Of a stretch of DNA of 64,000 nt, positions 54,204 through 63,512 are shown piece after piece; position 1 is the first letter of the stretch, and every line of letters starts with the position of its first letter. The DNA comes from Halalkalicoccus jeotgali B3 (GTDB taxonomy: Archaea; Halobacteriota; Halobacteria; Halobacteriales; Halalkalicoccaceae). The stretch lies in contig NC_014298.1 in NCBI RefSeq assembly GCF_000196895.1, forward strand, positions 62,001 through 126,000, read 5' to 3'. The notes under the pieces were generated by a model, which worked only from the letters and a program-made list of their open reading frames with translations, was not told the DNA's origin and did not search any database. The position numbers were made by a program, and so were the translations under genes.

Positions 54204-55367
54204 ATGTCGACAGTCAACGACCGCGTCGTCGTGGTCGGAGCCGGCGTCTCGGGCCTTGCCGTTGCCCGGGAACTCGCACCCGATCACGACGTTATCGTTC
54301 TGGACAAAGGCGGGGTGGCCGCCGATACGTCCTCTCGAGCCTCCGGGATGATCTCGCTCTCGCTCGAACCGTTTCCCGACGAGTGGGCGTCGTTCGCTCT
54401 CTCGCAGTTTCGCGATCTCGACGGGCAGGGCATCTTCTCGTTCACCGAGCGCGAGACAGTTCGTCTCGTTCCCGAGGCAAACGTCGATCTATATACCGAT
54501 CAGGCACCCGACGGTGGGGAGTTTCTCACTCGATCCGAACTGGAGCGGCGCTTTCCCGACTCGTTCGGTGATCTCTCCGCGTACGGGGGCGGTCTGGTCT
54601 ACGACGGTACCGGTTCCCTCGACGCACTCGACTACGCGATGACGTTGAAGTGGGCCGCAGAACAGGCTGGAGCAGCGATTTTCCGCGATCACGAAGTGAC
54701 CGATCTCCGGGTCGAAGGCGGTACAGTGACCGGTGTCGAGACGGAGTACGGGTGTCTCGACGCCGACCACGTCGTCTATGCGACTGGGTGGAAGACGCGC
54801 GATCTCCTCGCCGAGTACGTCGATATTCCGGCTCGCCCGCTTCGGTGGAACGCGGTCGTCATCGAACCCGACGAACCGCTTCCTGCTGTCTGTCCCATGG
54901 GATCCGAACCAACACTGCGGGTATACTGGCGACTGACCGACCGTGGGAACGTGCTCGTCGGCGGGAACGAACACCTCCTCAGCGATCCCGACGGGACGCC
55001 AATGGGTGTGCAGCCGTCCTTCCGAGAACGCGTCGTTGAGGACGTCGCACCGCTGCTCAGCGGTGTGGCTGCGGGACGGATTCGCCGCGAGGACTGTTGT
55101 CCGACTGCGGACTGTGCCTCACCCGACGGCCTCCCCGTTATCGACGCCCCCACAGAGGGACCCGAGGGGCTCGTGATCGTGACCGGGCTCCACGGCCGCG
55201 GTGTCATGCTTTCGCCCGTCACGGGGCGTGCTGTTCGGTCACTAGTCACTAGCGAGACGCCACCGTTCCCGATGGCTCAGTTCCGACTCGATCGCTTCGA
55301 GGACCGATCCGCCGACTTCGACTATCGGAGCCACTGGGGGCCTGGGGACGACAGTGCTGTTCCGTAG
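54204..55367 (+). CDS. FAD-dependent oxidoreductase, D-amino-acid-oxidase fold
   Basis: 387 residues from the ATG at 54204 (MSTVNDRVVVVGAG). The FAD-binding motif is VVVGAGVSGLAVAREL (9-24), followed by the acidic end of beta-2 (IVLDKGG). The GTGSLDALDYAMTLKWAAEQ segment, HVVYATGWKTRDLL and the C-terminal DGLPVIDAPTEGPEGLVIVT and GLHGRGVMLSPVTGRAV match DAO-family oxidases (glycine/sarcosine oxidase-like). Substrate probably a small amine or amino acid. Stand-alone gene. Confidence 0.9.
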   Translation: MSTVNDRVVVVGAGVSGLAVARELAPDHDVIVLDKGGVAADTSSRASGMISLSLEPFPDEWASFALSQFRDLDGQGIFSFTERETVRLVPEANVDLYTDQAPDGGEFLTRSELERRFPDSFGDLSAYGGGLVYDGTGSLDALDYAMTLKWAAEQAGAAIFRDHEVTDLRVEGGTVTGVETEYGCLDADHVVYATGWKTRDLLAEYVDIPARPLRWNAVVIEPDEPLPAVCPMGSEPTLRVYWRLTDRGNVLVGGNEHLLSDPDGTPMGVQPSFRERVVEDVAPLLSGVAAGRIRREDCCPTADCASPDGLPVIDAPTEGPEGLVIVTGLHGRGVMLSPVTGRAVRSLVTSETPPFPMAQFRLDRFEDRSADFDYRSHWGPGDDSAVP

Positions 55368-55472
55368 TTCCCCCGTGGCGTACTCGGTAGTCGGACGTCG
55401 AGGCTTCAAGTACCATGTTCGCCGAGGTCCCACTCGGAGGGACTAATCCGATACAGCCAGTAGTGTCGGGAC

Positions 55473-56039
55473 ATGGAGAGTGCCATTGCCGAACTGGTGG
55501 AGTTCGTGGTGTGGCTTGACCACCGGGTCGTCGAGTTGATGCTGGCGGTGCGATCCCCGCTCCTGACGGAGGTGATGACGTCGGTCACGGGTCTTGGGTC
55601 GGCCACCGCGGCGCTCGTGTTTCTCGGTATCTGCTATCTCGCCGGGTGGACTGACGAACTCCGCGTGGCCACACTCGCGCTTGCACTCGCCGCCGTCGTC
55701 GTCGGAACGATGATGTGGACGATCCAGCGGTCGTTTCCCCCAGACCCGGTCTGTTTCGTTAGCGGGGCCCAACCAGTTACCTCGTCGTTACCGTCCGGAC
55801 ACACGGCCGCTGCTACGATCTACGCGATGACCGCTCGTCGCTCCTCGGTGTTACCCGTCGGTGCCGTCGGCGTTCTGGCGGTAGCGATAGCCGTCTCCCG
55901 GATCTATCTCGGAACGCACTACTTCTCGGATACCCTCGTTGGCGCCCTGATCGGCGTTGGGGCGTTCGCACTCGCCGTCTCGATCCAGGACCGACTCGAT
56001 ATCGGGGCCGCTATCACGCGGTATCGAAACCGTCAGTGA
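55473..56039 (+). CDS. PAP2-family membrane phosphatase
   Basis: 188 residues with five or six hydrophobic segments. The PAP2 motifs PSGH (107-110) and SRIYLGTHYFSD (142-153, with catalytic His149 and Asp153) are intact; the first motif is reduced to IQRSFPP. Acts on lipid phosphates or polyprenyl pyrophosphate at the membrane. Stand-alone; converges with the wtpC gene 33 bp downstream. Confidence 0.9.
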   Translation: MESAIAELVEFVVWLDHRVVELMLAVRSPLLTEVMTSVTGLGSATAALVFLGICYLAGWTDELRVATLALALAAVVVGTMMWTIQRSFPPDPVCFVSGAQPVTSSLPSGHTAAATIYAMTARRSSVLPVGAVGVLAVAIAVSRIYLGTHYFSDTLVGALIGVGAFALAVSIQDRLDIGAAITRYRNRQ

Positions 56040-56072
56040 CTCGTCCAGGGACGCGCCGTTCTCCGAGTTGGT

Positions 56073-57122
56073 CTACTGCCGTGAAATCAGATGGATCGCA
56101 CTCGGTGGAACCGATACGTGGATGGGAGAACCGGTATCGATCGCCAAACGATCGAAGACCGCCGGCTGGATCGTCGCGATGATCGTGATCGGAGCACCGT
56201 CGATGTCGACGTCGACTCGATAATCGGCCCCCTCGTTCAACCACTGATCGACCGTCCCCGGGAGTATGTTCTCCGACTCCGGCCTCGTTTCGGAGTCCTC
56301 GAGCGATAGCGAGACACGCGAGGGGTGAATACACACCGTAACCGTTGAACCAGCACTGTCGGTAGCGCTCGCCCGCACCGTCCGATCACCGATCCGGACG
56401 GTGGTGTCCTCCTCGCTTGCTGTGACGATCGTCCCCTCGAAGAGGTTCTCGGTGCCAGTGAACTGGGCGACGAATCGCGTCTCGGGACGTGTGAGGACAC
56501 GTGAGGGTGGGCCGCGCTGAGCGATCGTGCCGTCGCGGAAGATGGCCATACGGTCCCCGAGCGCGGTCGCTGTCCGTTGGTCGTGGGTAACGTAAATGAT
56601 GGGGATGGTGAGGGACTCGAACAGCGTGTGCAGTTCTCCGCGTAATCGACGACGGATCGGCGCGTCAAGACTCGACAGCGGCTCGTCGAGCAGCAAGGTA
56701 TCCGGGTCCGCCGCCAGCGTTCTGGCGAGGGCGACGCGCTGTTGTTCCCCTCCGGAGAGCGTCGGTGGCCGGCGATCGAGGATGTCTGTGATTTCGAGGA
56801 GCGACGCGAGTTCCGTCACTCGATCCGGGTCAGTTGCCGCATAGCTGATGTTCTCGCGGGCCGTCATATGCGGGAACAGCGCTCCGTCTTGGAACACGAG
56901 TCCCGCCCGTCGTTCCTGGAGCGACCGTCGATCGAGGGGTCGACCGTCGAGTGTGATCGATCCGCTGTCCGGTTCGGTCGTCCCAGTGATCAACGACAAC
57001 AGCGTCGTCTTCCCGCTTCCGGAGGGGCCAAGCACCGAGAGGACCTCCTCACCGACCGTGAGGTCGACGGGCCCGAATTCGAAGCCATCGTACGTCTTGG
57101 AGAGGGCAGTCAGTTCGAGCAT
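56073..57122 (-). CDS. wtpC: Molybdate/tungstate ABC transporter ATPase
   Basis: 349 residues. Walker A is GPSGSGKT (32-39), the signature LSGGEQQR (122-129), and Walker B LLLDEP (143-148). A C-terminal MOP/TOBE-like domain follows (about 240-349: GTENLFEGTIV, VTVCIHPSRVSLSLED), as in oxyanion transporters. It energises uptake through the permease encoded 3 bp upstream. Context with Mo-cofactor genes and a Mo hydroxylase supports molybdate or tungstate rather than sulfate. Confidence 0.9.
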   Translation of the reverse strand: MLELTALSKTYDGFEFGPVDLTVGEEVLSVLGPSGSGKTTLLSLITGTTEPDSGSITLDGRPLDRRSLQERRAGLVFQDGALFPHMTARENISYAATDPDRVTELASLLEITDILDRRPPTLSGGEQQRVALARTLAADPDTLLLDEPLSSLDAPIRRRLRGELHTLFESLTIPIIYVTHDQRTATALGDRMAIFRDGTIAQRGPPSRVLTRPETRFVAQFTGTENLFEGTIVTASEEDTTVRIGDRTVRASATDSAGSTVTVCIHPSRVSLSLEDSETRPESENILPGTVDQWLNEGADYRVDVDIDGAPITIIATIQPAVFDRLAIDTGSPIHVSVPPSAIHLISRQ

Positions 57123-57125
57123 CGG

Positions 57126-57935
57126 TCACTCCAGTGGGTTCGTACCGAGTGCGTTCAGAACGACGAGCGTCGCGATGGCGATCCCGACGAGGATGGCCGC
57201 GACGGGAAACGCGTTCTCGAGGCCGAGCGTCGAAAACGAGATCCAGATCTGGACCGGCATCGTGCGGGGATAGTACGCGAGCATGATCGTCGCCCCGAAC
57301 TCGCCGATCGCACGGGCGAACGCGAGGGTGATCCCCGCGAGGATACCGGACCAGGCGAGCGGTAGCGTCACCCGGCGGAACGTCGTCAATCGGCTCTTCC
57401 CGAGCGACTGGGAGGCATACTCGAGGCGTCGGTCGACACCCTCGAAGGCCGTCTTCGCCGTCACGACGACGAACGGCGAGGCGACGAACGTCTGGGCCAG
57501 AACGACACCGACGAGCGACCGGGTCAACGGAATACCGCTGTCCGCGGCCGCTTCGCCGAGGAGTGTGTTCGGCCCGACGACGGTGAGCAACACCATCCCG
57601 CTGACGATCGGGGGCAGGACGAGCGGGAGGATCACGAGTGCCGTCACCACCGTCTTCATGCGGCCGTCGACGCGAGCGAGCCAATAGGCGAGCGGCAGTC
57701 CGAACACCGTCGCGATGGCCGTACTCGTGACCGCCGCAGTGACCGACGTCGTTGCAGCCGAGACGACCTCCGGCGCCCGCAGGCGCTCGAGCACCACACC
57801 CGGCGGCTGACTGACGATCAGCGAGAGGAGCGGCACGAGGTAGTAACACAGGAGGACCGCACCCAGCAGGAACGTAACCGACAACCAGTCGAACCGATCG
57901 ACGGCAGCGTCAGTTCGTGATGTCGTCGGGAACAT
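57126..57935 (-). CDS. wtpB: Molybdate/tungstate ABC transporter permease
   Basis: 269 residues, six predicted transmembrane helices. The binding-protein-dependent permease EAA loop reads EYASQSLGKSRLTTFRRVTL-PLAWSGILAGITLAF, ending in FARAIGEFGATIML, the conserved CysT/ModB/WtpB signature. The 5' end overlaps the binding-protein gene by 26 bp, and the ATPase gene follows after 3 bp. Confidence 0.92.
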   Translation of the reverse strand: MFPTTSRTDAAVDRFDWLSVTFLLGAVLLCYYLVPLLSLIVSQPPGVVLERLRAPEVVSAATTSVTAAVTSTAIATVFGLPLAYWLARVDGRMKTVVTALVILPLVLPPIVSGMVLLTVVGPNTLLGEAAADSGIPLTRSLVGVVLAQTFVASPFVVVTAKTAFEGVDRRLEYASQSLGKSRLTTFRRVTLPLAWSGILAGITLAFARAIGEFGATIMLAYYPRTMPVQIWISFSTLGLENAFPVAAILVGIAIATLVVLNALGTNPLE

Positions 57936-58857
57936 TACCGGTGAATCGTGGGTAATTATCCGGGATCGTGAACCCGAACTCGCTTACATACTGTCCCGTG
58001 ATATGGTCGTCAAATACGTCGACGGCGGCTGACGATCGGTGGCGAATCGTCGATCCGTAGCTGATGAGTCCGCCGCGAACGACCTTCCCGCTCGGCAACT
58101 CGTAGGTGGCTGTTGTGTAGGTATCAGTGAAAGACGGGTCGCTGAGATCGATCTCCGCGGGAAGGTCGATATAGTCGTAGCCCCGTTCGACGGCCATGTT
58201 CCGATATGCGATCGCGGCATCGATCGACCCCGTCTCGAACTGGCTGACGAGCTGTGTTTCGGGGTAGATCTGCTCCCGGCGCGGGATCGCTTCCCGGAGG
58301 TCCCTGTCGGTCCCGTAGTACTCCGTCGCGAGTTCGAGCATGAACAGCGCTCGATACCCGAGCGGATCGAGATCCGGATCCGTTCGCCCGATCGCGACCT
58401 CCCTATCCAAAACCGGTCGATACCAGGTGTCCGGTCCGGCATCGGCGAGTCGCTGTCCCCCCTCCGTATCCGGGTTGTACGCGATGACGATGGAATTGGT
58501 CGCGAACTCGGCGAACCAGTCCGGATGGAGGGGTGAATCGAAGAGCGCGATATCCGCGACGGAGACGATATCGGGGTCCTTCCGGTCGTCAGCGATGAGG
58601 TGAGCGACCTCGGCGGACCCGTATGCTTCGATTTCGATGGTGGTCTCGGCGTCCGGGCGCAACCCGTTTTCGAGGGCGTTGTTCAAACTCCCGGCGACGA
58701 GCATCGACACGGTCGCCGAGTGACTCTGGGTACGATTACGGACACGTGAACAGCCAGCGAGTCCACAGAGCGCGACGGCACCCCCCGAGAGTAGCGTCCG
58801 TCTGCGAACCGACGACACCATTCCAGCCATTGATCCAACTTCAGGAATTTGACCCAT
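57910..58857 (-). CDS. wtpA: Molybdate/tungstate-binding lipoprotein
   Basis: 315 residues. The Tat-type signal RRRTLLSGGAVALCGLAGC (about 18-36) ends in a lipobox Cys, so the protein is membrane-anchored outside the cell. The mature part (VSMLVAGSLNNALENGLRP, VSVADIALFDSPLHPDWFAE, then TNSIVIAYNPDT, IDAAIAYRNMAVERGYDYI) matches WtpA/ModA-type binding proteins. The start may be 58857 or, better placed after the promoter, 58830 (MAGMVSSVRRR). Divergent from tfx. Confidence 0.9.
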   Translation of the reverse strand: MGQIPEVGSMAGMVSSVRRRTLLSGGAVALCGLAGCSRVRNRTQSHSATVSMLVAGSLNNALENGLRPDAETTIEIEAYGSAEVAHLIADDRKDPDIVSVADIALFDSPLHPDWFAEFATNSIVIAYNPDTEGGQRLADAGPDTWYRPVLDREVAIGRTDPDLDPLGYRALFMLELATEYYGTDRDLREAIPRREQIYPETQLVSQFETGSIDAAIAYRNMAVERGYDYIDLPAEIDLSDPSFTDTYTTATYELPSGKVVRGGLISYGSTIRHRSSAAVDVFDDHITGQYVSEFGFTIPDNYPRFTGNVPDDITN

Positions 58858-58866
58858 AAGCTTATC

Positions 58867-58884
58867 TCAAACACTACTGTTTGA
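58867..58884. promoter_or_regulatory. Palindromic operator between wtpA and tfx
   Basis: TCAAACA-CTAC-TGTTTGA is a perfect 7-bp inverted repeat with a 4-bp centre, lying 10 bp from both divergent starts (58857 and 58894). Its position over both promoters makes it the likely binding site of the Tfx protein, coupling its own expression to that of the transporter. Confidence 0.7.
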
Positions 58885-58893
58885 TGTCGTACG

Positions 58894-59328
58894 ATGGATC
58901 CTCGGACGACGAACCTCACCGATCGCCAACTGGAGGTGTTAGAGCACCGCGAGCGCGGCCACACTCAACAGGAGATCGCTACCGAACTGGGGACGACCGA
59001 TTCGAACGTGAGCGCCGTCGAACGCGCTGCGGAAGCAAACATCGAGAAGGCGCGGCGAACGCTCGAACTTGTCCGCACCTTGCGCGCCCCCGCACAGTTT
59101 AGCGCCTCGGCCGGGACGTGTTTCGATGACCTTGTCGACCGTATCTACACTCGGGGAGACGAAGCCGGGATCAAGATCGCGTACTGCCGTCCGGAACTCT
59201 ACGCGCATTTGTACGGACTGCTCGAAGCGTATACCGACTCGAACAGGCTCGACGCATCGGTTACGATCGGCCTCACCGAAGACGGCGACGTGAAGGTGTT
59301 CACGGAGGATATCGAAGACCCCTCGTAG
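58894..59328 (+). CDS. tfx: Tfx-family DNA-binding regulator
   Basis: 144 residues. The N-terminal HTH reads LTDRQLEVLEHRERGHTQQEIATELGTTDSNVSAVERAA (about 8-46), the Tfx signature. The C-terminal domain (about 60-140; FDDLVDRIYTRGDEAGIKIAY and the following) is the archaeal Tfx effector domain. In methanogens Tfx binds the molybdenum formylmethanofuran dehydrogenase promoter and is tied to molybdate. Here it is divergent from a Wtp transporter and next to Mo-cofactor genes, giving the same link. Confidence 0.92.
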   Translation: MDPRTTNLTDRQLEVLEHRERGHTQQEIATELGTTDSNVSAVERAAEANIEKARRTLELVRTLRAPAQFSASAGTCFDDLVDRIYTRGDEAGIKIAYCRPELYAHLYGLLEAYTDSNRLDASVTIGLTEDGDVKVFTEDIEDPS

Positions 59329-59365
59329 AACTCGGAGGAGTTCCCTTAGCGCCACACCAGCACTG

Positions 59366-60007
59366 TCATTGCAGGTCCTCGAGCGTATCGATGTCCATCA
59401 GTACACCCGGGTCAGGAACGTCGATGAGCGCGCTGTCGTCGCTTGCAACGAATACGGGCCGACCACCGACGTCACCCTCGACGGCACGGAGAGCGTCGAA
59501 ATGGGTCCGATCGAACAGGACCGGGTTCCCACGGTGGCCATCGTACGCGGCAGCGATCGCCGTCCCGACACCGGCCCGATAGGCATCGATCAGATGCTCT
59601 ACCGTCGTCGGGTCGACGCTTGGCATATCGCCAGGGAGGAACACGACGGCGTCGGCAGACCCGACGGCACGGAGTCCCGTCGTGACCGTCGTCGAGAGGC
59701 CATCCTCGTAGTCCGGGTTCGTAACGACACGCACGTCGAGGTCGGACAGGACCGCACGGACGCTCTCGGCCTCGTATCCGACGACGACGACGACCGCAGA
59801 GAGGTCGGCACGGAGAAGCGTTCGCGTCGCGTGGCGGACCAGCGATTCGCCGTCGACGTCGGCGAGGAGTTTGTTCGCCTCGCCGAACCTGGAACTCGTC
59901 CCGCCAGCGAGGACGACGCCGACGACGTCCGGATCGGCCCGGGGATCTGTTTCGAGCGTGTCGGATAGCTCCTCGGTATCGTACGAGGGAGGGTCCTCGC
60001 CAGTCAT
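59366..60007 (-). CDS. mocA: Molybdenum cofactor nucleotidyltransferase (MocA-like)
   Basis: 213 residues from the ATG at 60007 (MTGEDPPSYDTEELSD). VVGVVLAGGTSSRFGEANKLLAD (about 29-51) is the NTP-binding loop; NPDYEDGLSTTVTTGLRAV, AVVFLPGDMPSVDPTTVEHL and DGHRGNPVLFDRTHFDAL with VEGDVGGRPV follow MocA rather than MobA. MocA adds CMP to Mo-molybdopterin, giving the MCD cofactor used by CO dehydrogenase and related hydroxylases, such as the coxLM product nearby. ATGA overlap with moeA. Confidence 0.88.
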   Translation of the reverse strand: MTGEDPPSYDTEELSDTLETDPRADPDVVGVVLAGGTSSRFGEANKLLADVDGESLVRHATRTLLRADLSAVVVVVGYEAESVRAVLSDLDVRVVTNPDYEDGLSTTVTTGLRAVGSADAVVFLPGDMPSVDPTTVEHLIDAYRAGVGTAIAAAYDGHRGNPVLFDRTHFDALRAVEGDVGGRPVFVASDDSALIDVPDPGVLMDIDTLEDLQ

Positions 60008-61197
60008 TCGAGCACCTCGTACGGGACGACCGTCACCGGGTCGCCGGCCTCGATCGCTTCGCGAGTCAGGACGATCCCGTCGGCACACAGCACCCGCGTA
60101 CTCGAGGCGACGCGCCCGGGAGCGAACCGCTCGTCGTACAGTTCCAGTTCCGAACTGGCATGACCCAGTGGCATCGCCCCTCTCCCCTCGAGGACGACCG
60201 GGATCGCGAACTCGACGTCGGCGTCGGGGACGGTTACCCGCACCCTGCAGTCGGCCGTCACCGTCGGGAGACGGTCGCAACCGGTGAGGAACGGACGGAC
60301 GAGAAGCGTCGCCGCCGTGTGGGCGGCCACCGGTTTGCCCGGCAGCGCACAGACGGGCGTTTCCGCGACCGTCCCGACGGTGACTGGCCGACCGGGACGA
60401 ACGTCGACACCGCGAAACAGGACATCGTGCTCCTCGAGGACCGTGATGACGTGGTCGGCCCCGCCGACGCTGGTCCCGCCCGTCGTCAGGACGACGTCGT
60501 ACTCGGCGGCGGCGGTCTCGATCGCCGTCCGGACGCGGTCTATCGCGTCCGGAACCGCGTCCTCGATACCGGGACGATGGCCCCAGCGACGCACGAGATT
60601 GCAGAGCATCTCCGAATCGCGATCGGGCTGGCGGCCGTGGTGGATTTCGGTCCCTGTCGGAAGGATCCCGACGGTAAGCGGCCGATACACGAGCACGGAG
60701 TCTATGCCGACGTCTCGGAGGAGGGCGGCGTGGCGAGGTGCGAGTCGGTGATCGGCCGTGAACAGTCGTTCGCCGGCCGTCGCTGTCGCGCCCGCAGGAT
60801 AGACGTTCGTGCCGGGAGTCTGCGGGGGGCCCGAGAGGGACCCGTCCTCGACCGTCGCCTCCTCGCGCATCAGCACGACGTCAGCGCGTGCCGGTAGCGC
60901 CGCGCCGGTCGCTACGGCGACGGCGTCTCCTCGGTCGATGGTCGGCGGTTCGTCCTCGGGAAACACCGCGTCGGTGACCCTCAACGGGTACTCGTCGCTC
61001 GCAGCGAACGCGAACCCATCCATCGTGGCCCGGTCGTGTTGGGGGACGTCGATCGGTGCAGTGACCGGTTCGGCGGTCGTCCGACCCGCGACTTCCGCGA
61101 GTTCCATCCGGACTGTTGGCCCGTCCGCTTCGAACGGACGTCGTTCCCGCAGTCGGTCGAGCGCGACTGAGCGTGGGATGGATCCCCGAGTATCCAT
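60004..61197 (-). CDS. moeA: Molybdopterin molybdotransferase MoeA
   Basis: 397 residues from the ATG at 61197 (MDTRGSIPRS). Inserts molybdate into adenylated molybdopterin. VPQHDRATMDGFAFAASDEY is the MoeA signature; GDAVAVATGAALPARADVVLM, TVGILPTGTEI and the MPT-binding TTGGTSVGGADHVI follow, with ALPGKPVAAHTAATLLVRPF near the end and a C-terminal beta domain. An upstream ATG at 61224 overlaps the TATA-like AAGATATAT (about 61223-61231), so a leaderless transcript starting near 61200 favours 61197. Operon with mocA. Confidence 0.92.
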   Translation of the reverse strand: MDTRGSIPRSVALDRLRERRPFEADGPTVRMELAEVAGRTTAEPVTAPIDVPQHDRATMDGFAFAASDEYPLRVTDAVFPEDEPPTIDRGDAVAVATGAALPARADVVLMREEATVEDGSLSGPPQTPGTNVYPAGATATAGERLFTADHRLAPRHAALLRDVGIDSVLVYRPLTVGILPTGTEIHHGRQPDRDSEMLCNLVRRWGHRPGIEDAVPDAIDRVRTAIETAAAEYDVVLTTGGTSVGGADHVITVLEEHDVLFRGVDVRPGRPVTVGTVAETPVCALPGKPVAAHTAATLLVRPFLTGCDRLPTVTADCRVRVTVPDADVEFAIPVVLEGRGAMPLGHASSELELYDERFAPGRVASSTRVLCADGIVLTREAIEAGDPVTVVPYEVLE

Positions 61198-61382
61198 GCC
61201 GTTCGCAGTATTCCCGACCGACATATATCTTGGCAGCGACCATCGACGGGCAGTTATCCTGTGAAAAATAAGTAACCGAATATAATCACCATACTGGGAA
61301 GTAGCCCCTGATTGCAAAGGATTATAGTTACGAATCCGGATCGTGTCACGGTAGAGGTTGGCACACGCCAGCAAGATATATC

Positions 61383-62039
61383 ATGGAATTCAGTGGGACG
61401 TTCGAACTCGAGGACACGACCGTCGACGAAGTATGGCTCGCCCTTTCGGATCCGGTGTTGATCGAGCAGTCGCTCCCCGGCTGTCAGTTCCTCGTCGAGG
61501 TCGAGGACACCGACGTCGACTTCGACGAGTTACGCGAAGCGACCGCCGACCGGGAGGTCGAACCGACCGGTGATCCGGAGGTGATCGCCCAACGGGCCTT
61601 CGAAGAGGGCAATCACTACGCAGCATTGATGCAGATAAGTGTCGGCCCGGTGAACCCGACCTTCGAGACGGTCGTCACCATCGAAAACCGCGAGTATCCC
61701 GAGATGTCGGCCGTCGGCGAGGGGTCTTCCAGTAACAGCTCCTTCGAGATGGCGTCCGGAATGGTCCTCTCGGAGACGGACAACGGCGTCGGCGTCGAGT
61801 GGGAGACGGAAGCCGACGTGTTCGGGAAGGTCGCCCAGATGGGCCAGCGCGTCGTCAATCCCGTTGCCAATCGGGTCGTCAAACGCTTTTTCTCCTCGGT
61901 CGAGGACGAGCTCCACGACCGACAGATCGCCGACGATGAGGGCGAGATACCGGCGGACGAACCGGACACGGACGAGAGCGATCGGGGACTCGTCGACAGG
62001 GTTCTCGGCCGTTCGGACAGCGACTCCAGCAGTTCATAA
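61383..62039 (+). CDS. coxG: CoxG-like SRPBCC protein
   Basis: 218 residues. MEFSGTFELEDTTVDEVWLALSDPVLIEQSLPGCQFL is the CoxG (CO dehydrogenase subunit G) START/SRPBCC N-terminus; NPTFETVVTIENREYPEMSA, NSSFEMASGMVLSE and VEWETEADVFGKVAQMGQRVVNP continue it. The acidic tail after about 175 is haloarchaeal. CoxG recruits or matures the CO dehydrogenase complex at the membrane. First gene of the cox cluster; coxL begins 4 bp downstream. Confidence 0.92.
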   Translation: MEFSGTFELEDTTVDEVWLALSDPVLIEQSLPGCQFLVEVEDTDVDFDELREATADREVEPTGDPEVIAQRAFEEGNHYAALMQISVGPVNPTFETVVTIENREYPEMSAVGEGSSSNSSFEMASGMVLSETDNGVGVEWETEADVFGKVAQMGQRVVNPVANRVVKRFFSSVEDELHDRQIADDEGEIPADEPDTDESDRGLVDRVLGRSDSDSSSS

Positions 62040-62043
62040 CACC

Positions 62044-63512
62044 ATGACGGAACACGACATCACGCTGAGTCGTACCTCTCGACGTTCGCGCCTGCGGTCC
62101 CGACGTATCTCTACGGGACGTTGCTCTCAGGACAGTACGACATCCCGGCGATCCACTGTACGGTGACGGGTGCGTTCACGAACGTCCCGCCGGTCGACGC
62201 CTACCGGGGGGCCGGTCGGCCCGAGGCGTCGTTCGTCATCGAGCGGTTGGTCTATCTCGGTGCCAAGGAGACGGGAATGGACCCCGCCGAGTTCCGCCGG
62301 CAGAACTTCGTTCCCGACGATGCCTTTCCCTATCGGACGCAGGTCGCCGTCACCTACGACAGCGGCGACTACGAGAAACCCCTCGATAAGGCCCTGGAGA
62401 TGGTCGATTACGAGTCGTTCCGCGACCGACAGGCCGAGGCCCGTGAGGAGGGTCGGTATCTCGGCATCGGCTTTTCGTGTTACATCGAAGCCTGTGGACT
62501 CGCTCCGTCGGAACTCGCGGGCGAACTGGGCGCCCAGGCCGGGCTCTGGGAGTCGAGCCTCGTCCGGTTCCACCCCTCGGGCACGGTAACGGCGTTCTGT
62601 GGCACGTCCGGTCACGGACAGGGCCACTCGACGACGTACGCACAGATCGTCGCGAACGAACTCGGGATCCCCTACGAAGACGTCGAGGTCGTCGAGGGCG
62701 ACACCGACGAGATCCCACAGGGAATGGGGACCTACGGCTCCCGGTCGGCGGCGGTCGGCGGGAGCGCGCTGGTCAAGAGCTCCCAGAAGCTCGTCGACAA
62801 GGCGCGGGAGATTGCGGCCCACCAACTGGAAGCCGACCCCGCCGACATTGAGTTCGAGGGCGGCGAGTTTCAGGTGGCGGGAGCGCCCGATCGCTCAATT
62901 GGAATCAAGGCCGTCGCCGAACAGTCGTATCTCGCCCACGACATGCCCGACGACATGGAGCCGGGGTTGGAGGCGACGTCGTTCTACGATCCGGACAACT
63001 TCGTGTTCCCCTTCGGAACCCACGTCGCGGTCGTGGAAGTCGACCCGCGCTCGGGCGAGATCGACTTCGAGGAGTATGCAGCCGTCGACGACGTCGGGAA
63101 CCAGATCAACCCGAAGATCGTCGAGGGACAGGTCCACGGTGGCGTCGCACAGGGCGTCGGCCAGGCGCTCTACGAGGGTGCCGAGTACGACGACAACGCA
63201 CAGTTGATGACCGGATCGATGCAGGATTATGCCGTCCCGAAATCGATGCATATCCCGGAGGTGGAGACGGGGGCAACAGTTACGGAAAGTCCCCACAACC
63301 CGCTGGGGGTGAAAGGCGTCGGCGAGGCCGGGACCATCGCGGCGCCACAAGCAGTTGTAAACGCCGTCGCGGACGCGCTGGAGCCGTTCGGGGTCGACGC
63401 CATCGAGATGCCGATGACGGCCGAACGGGTCTGGAACGCCGTCGATGGACGGACCACGGCGGACGGCGGGCCCGACGCCCACGAGACGACTGACGACGGA
63501 GGTGACGTCTGA
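62044..63512 (+). pseudogene. coxL: Form-II CO-dehydrogenase-like large subunit, 5' internal deletion
   Basis: The ATG at 62044 gives MTEHDIT, the expected start, but the frame is then lost. From about 62064 another frame encodes SYLSTFAPAVPTYLYGTLLS through to the normal C-terminus, ending at the TGA at 63510-63512. About 490 of the usual 780-800 residues remain: Mo-cofactor domains with DAYRGAGRPEASFV, GHGQGHSTTYAQ, GSRSAAVGG and the C-terminal VKGVGEAGTI. AYRGAGR marks the form-II group, not the AYRCSFR of true form-I CO dehydrogenase. About 300 N-terminal residues are absent. A start at 62121 would produce only the C-terminal part. Stop overlaps coxM (TGATG). Confidence 0.85.
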
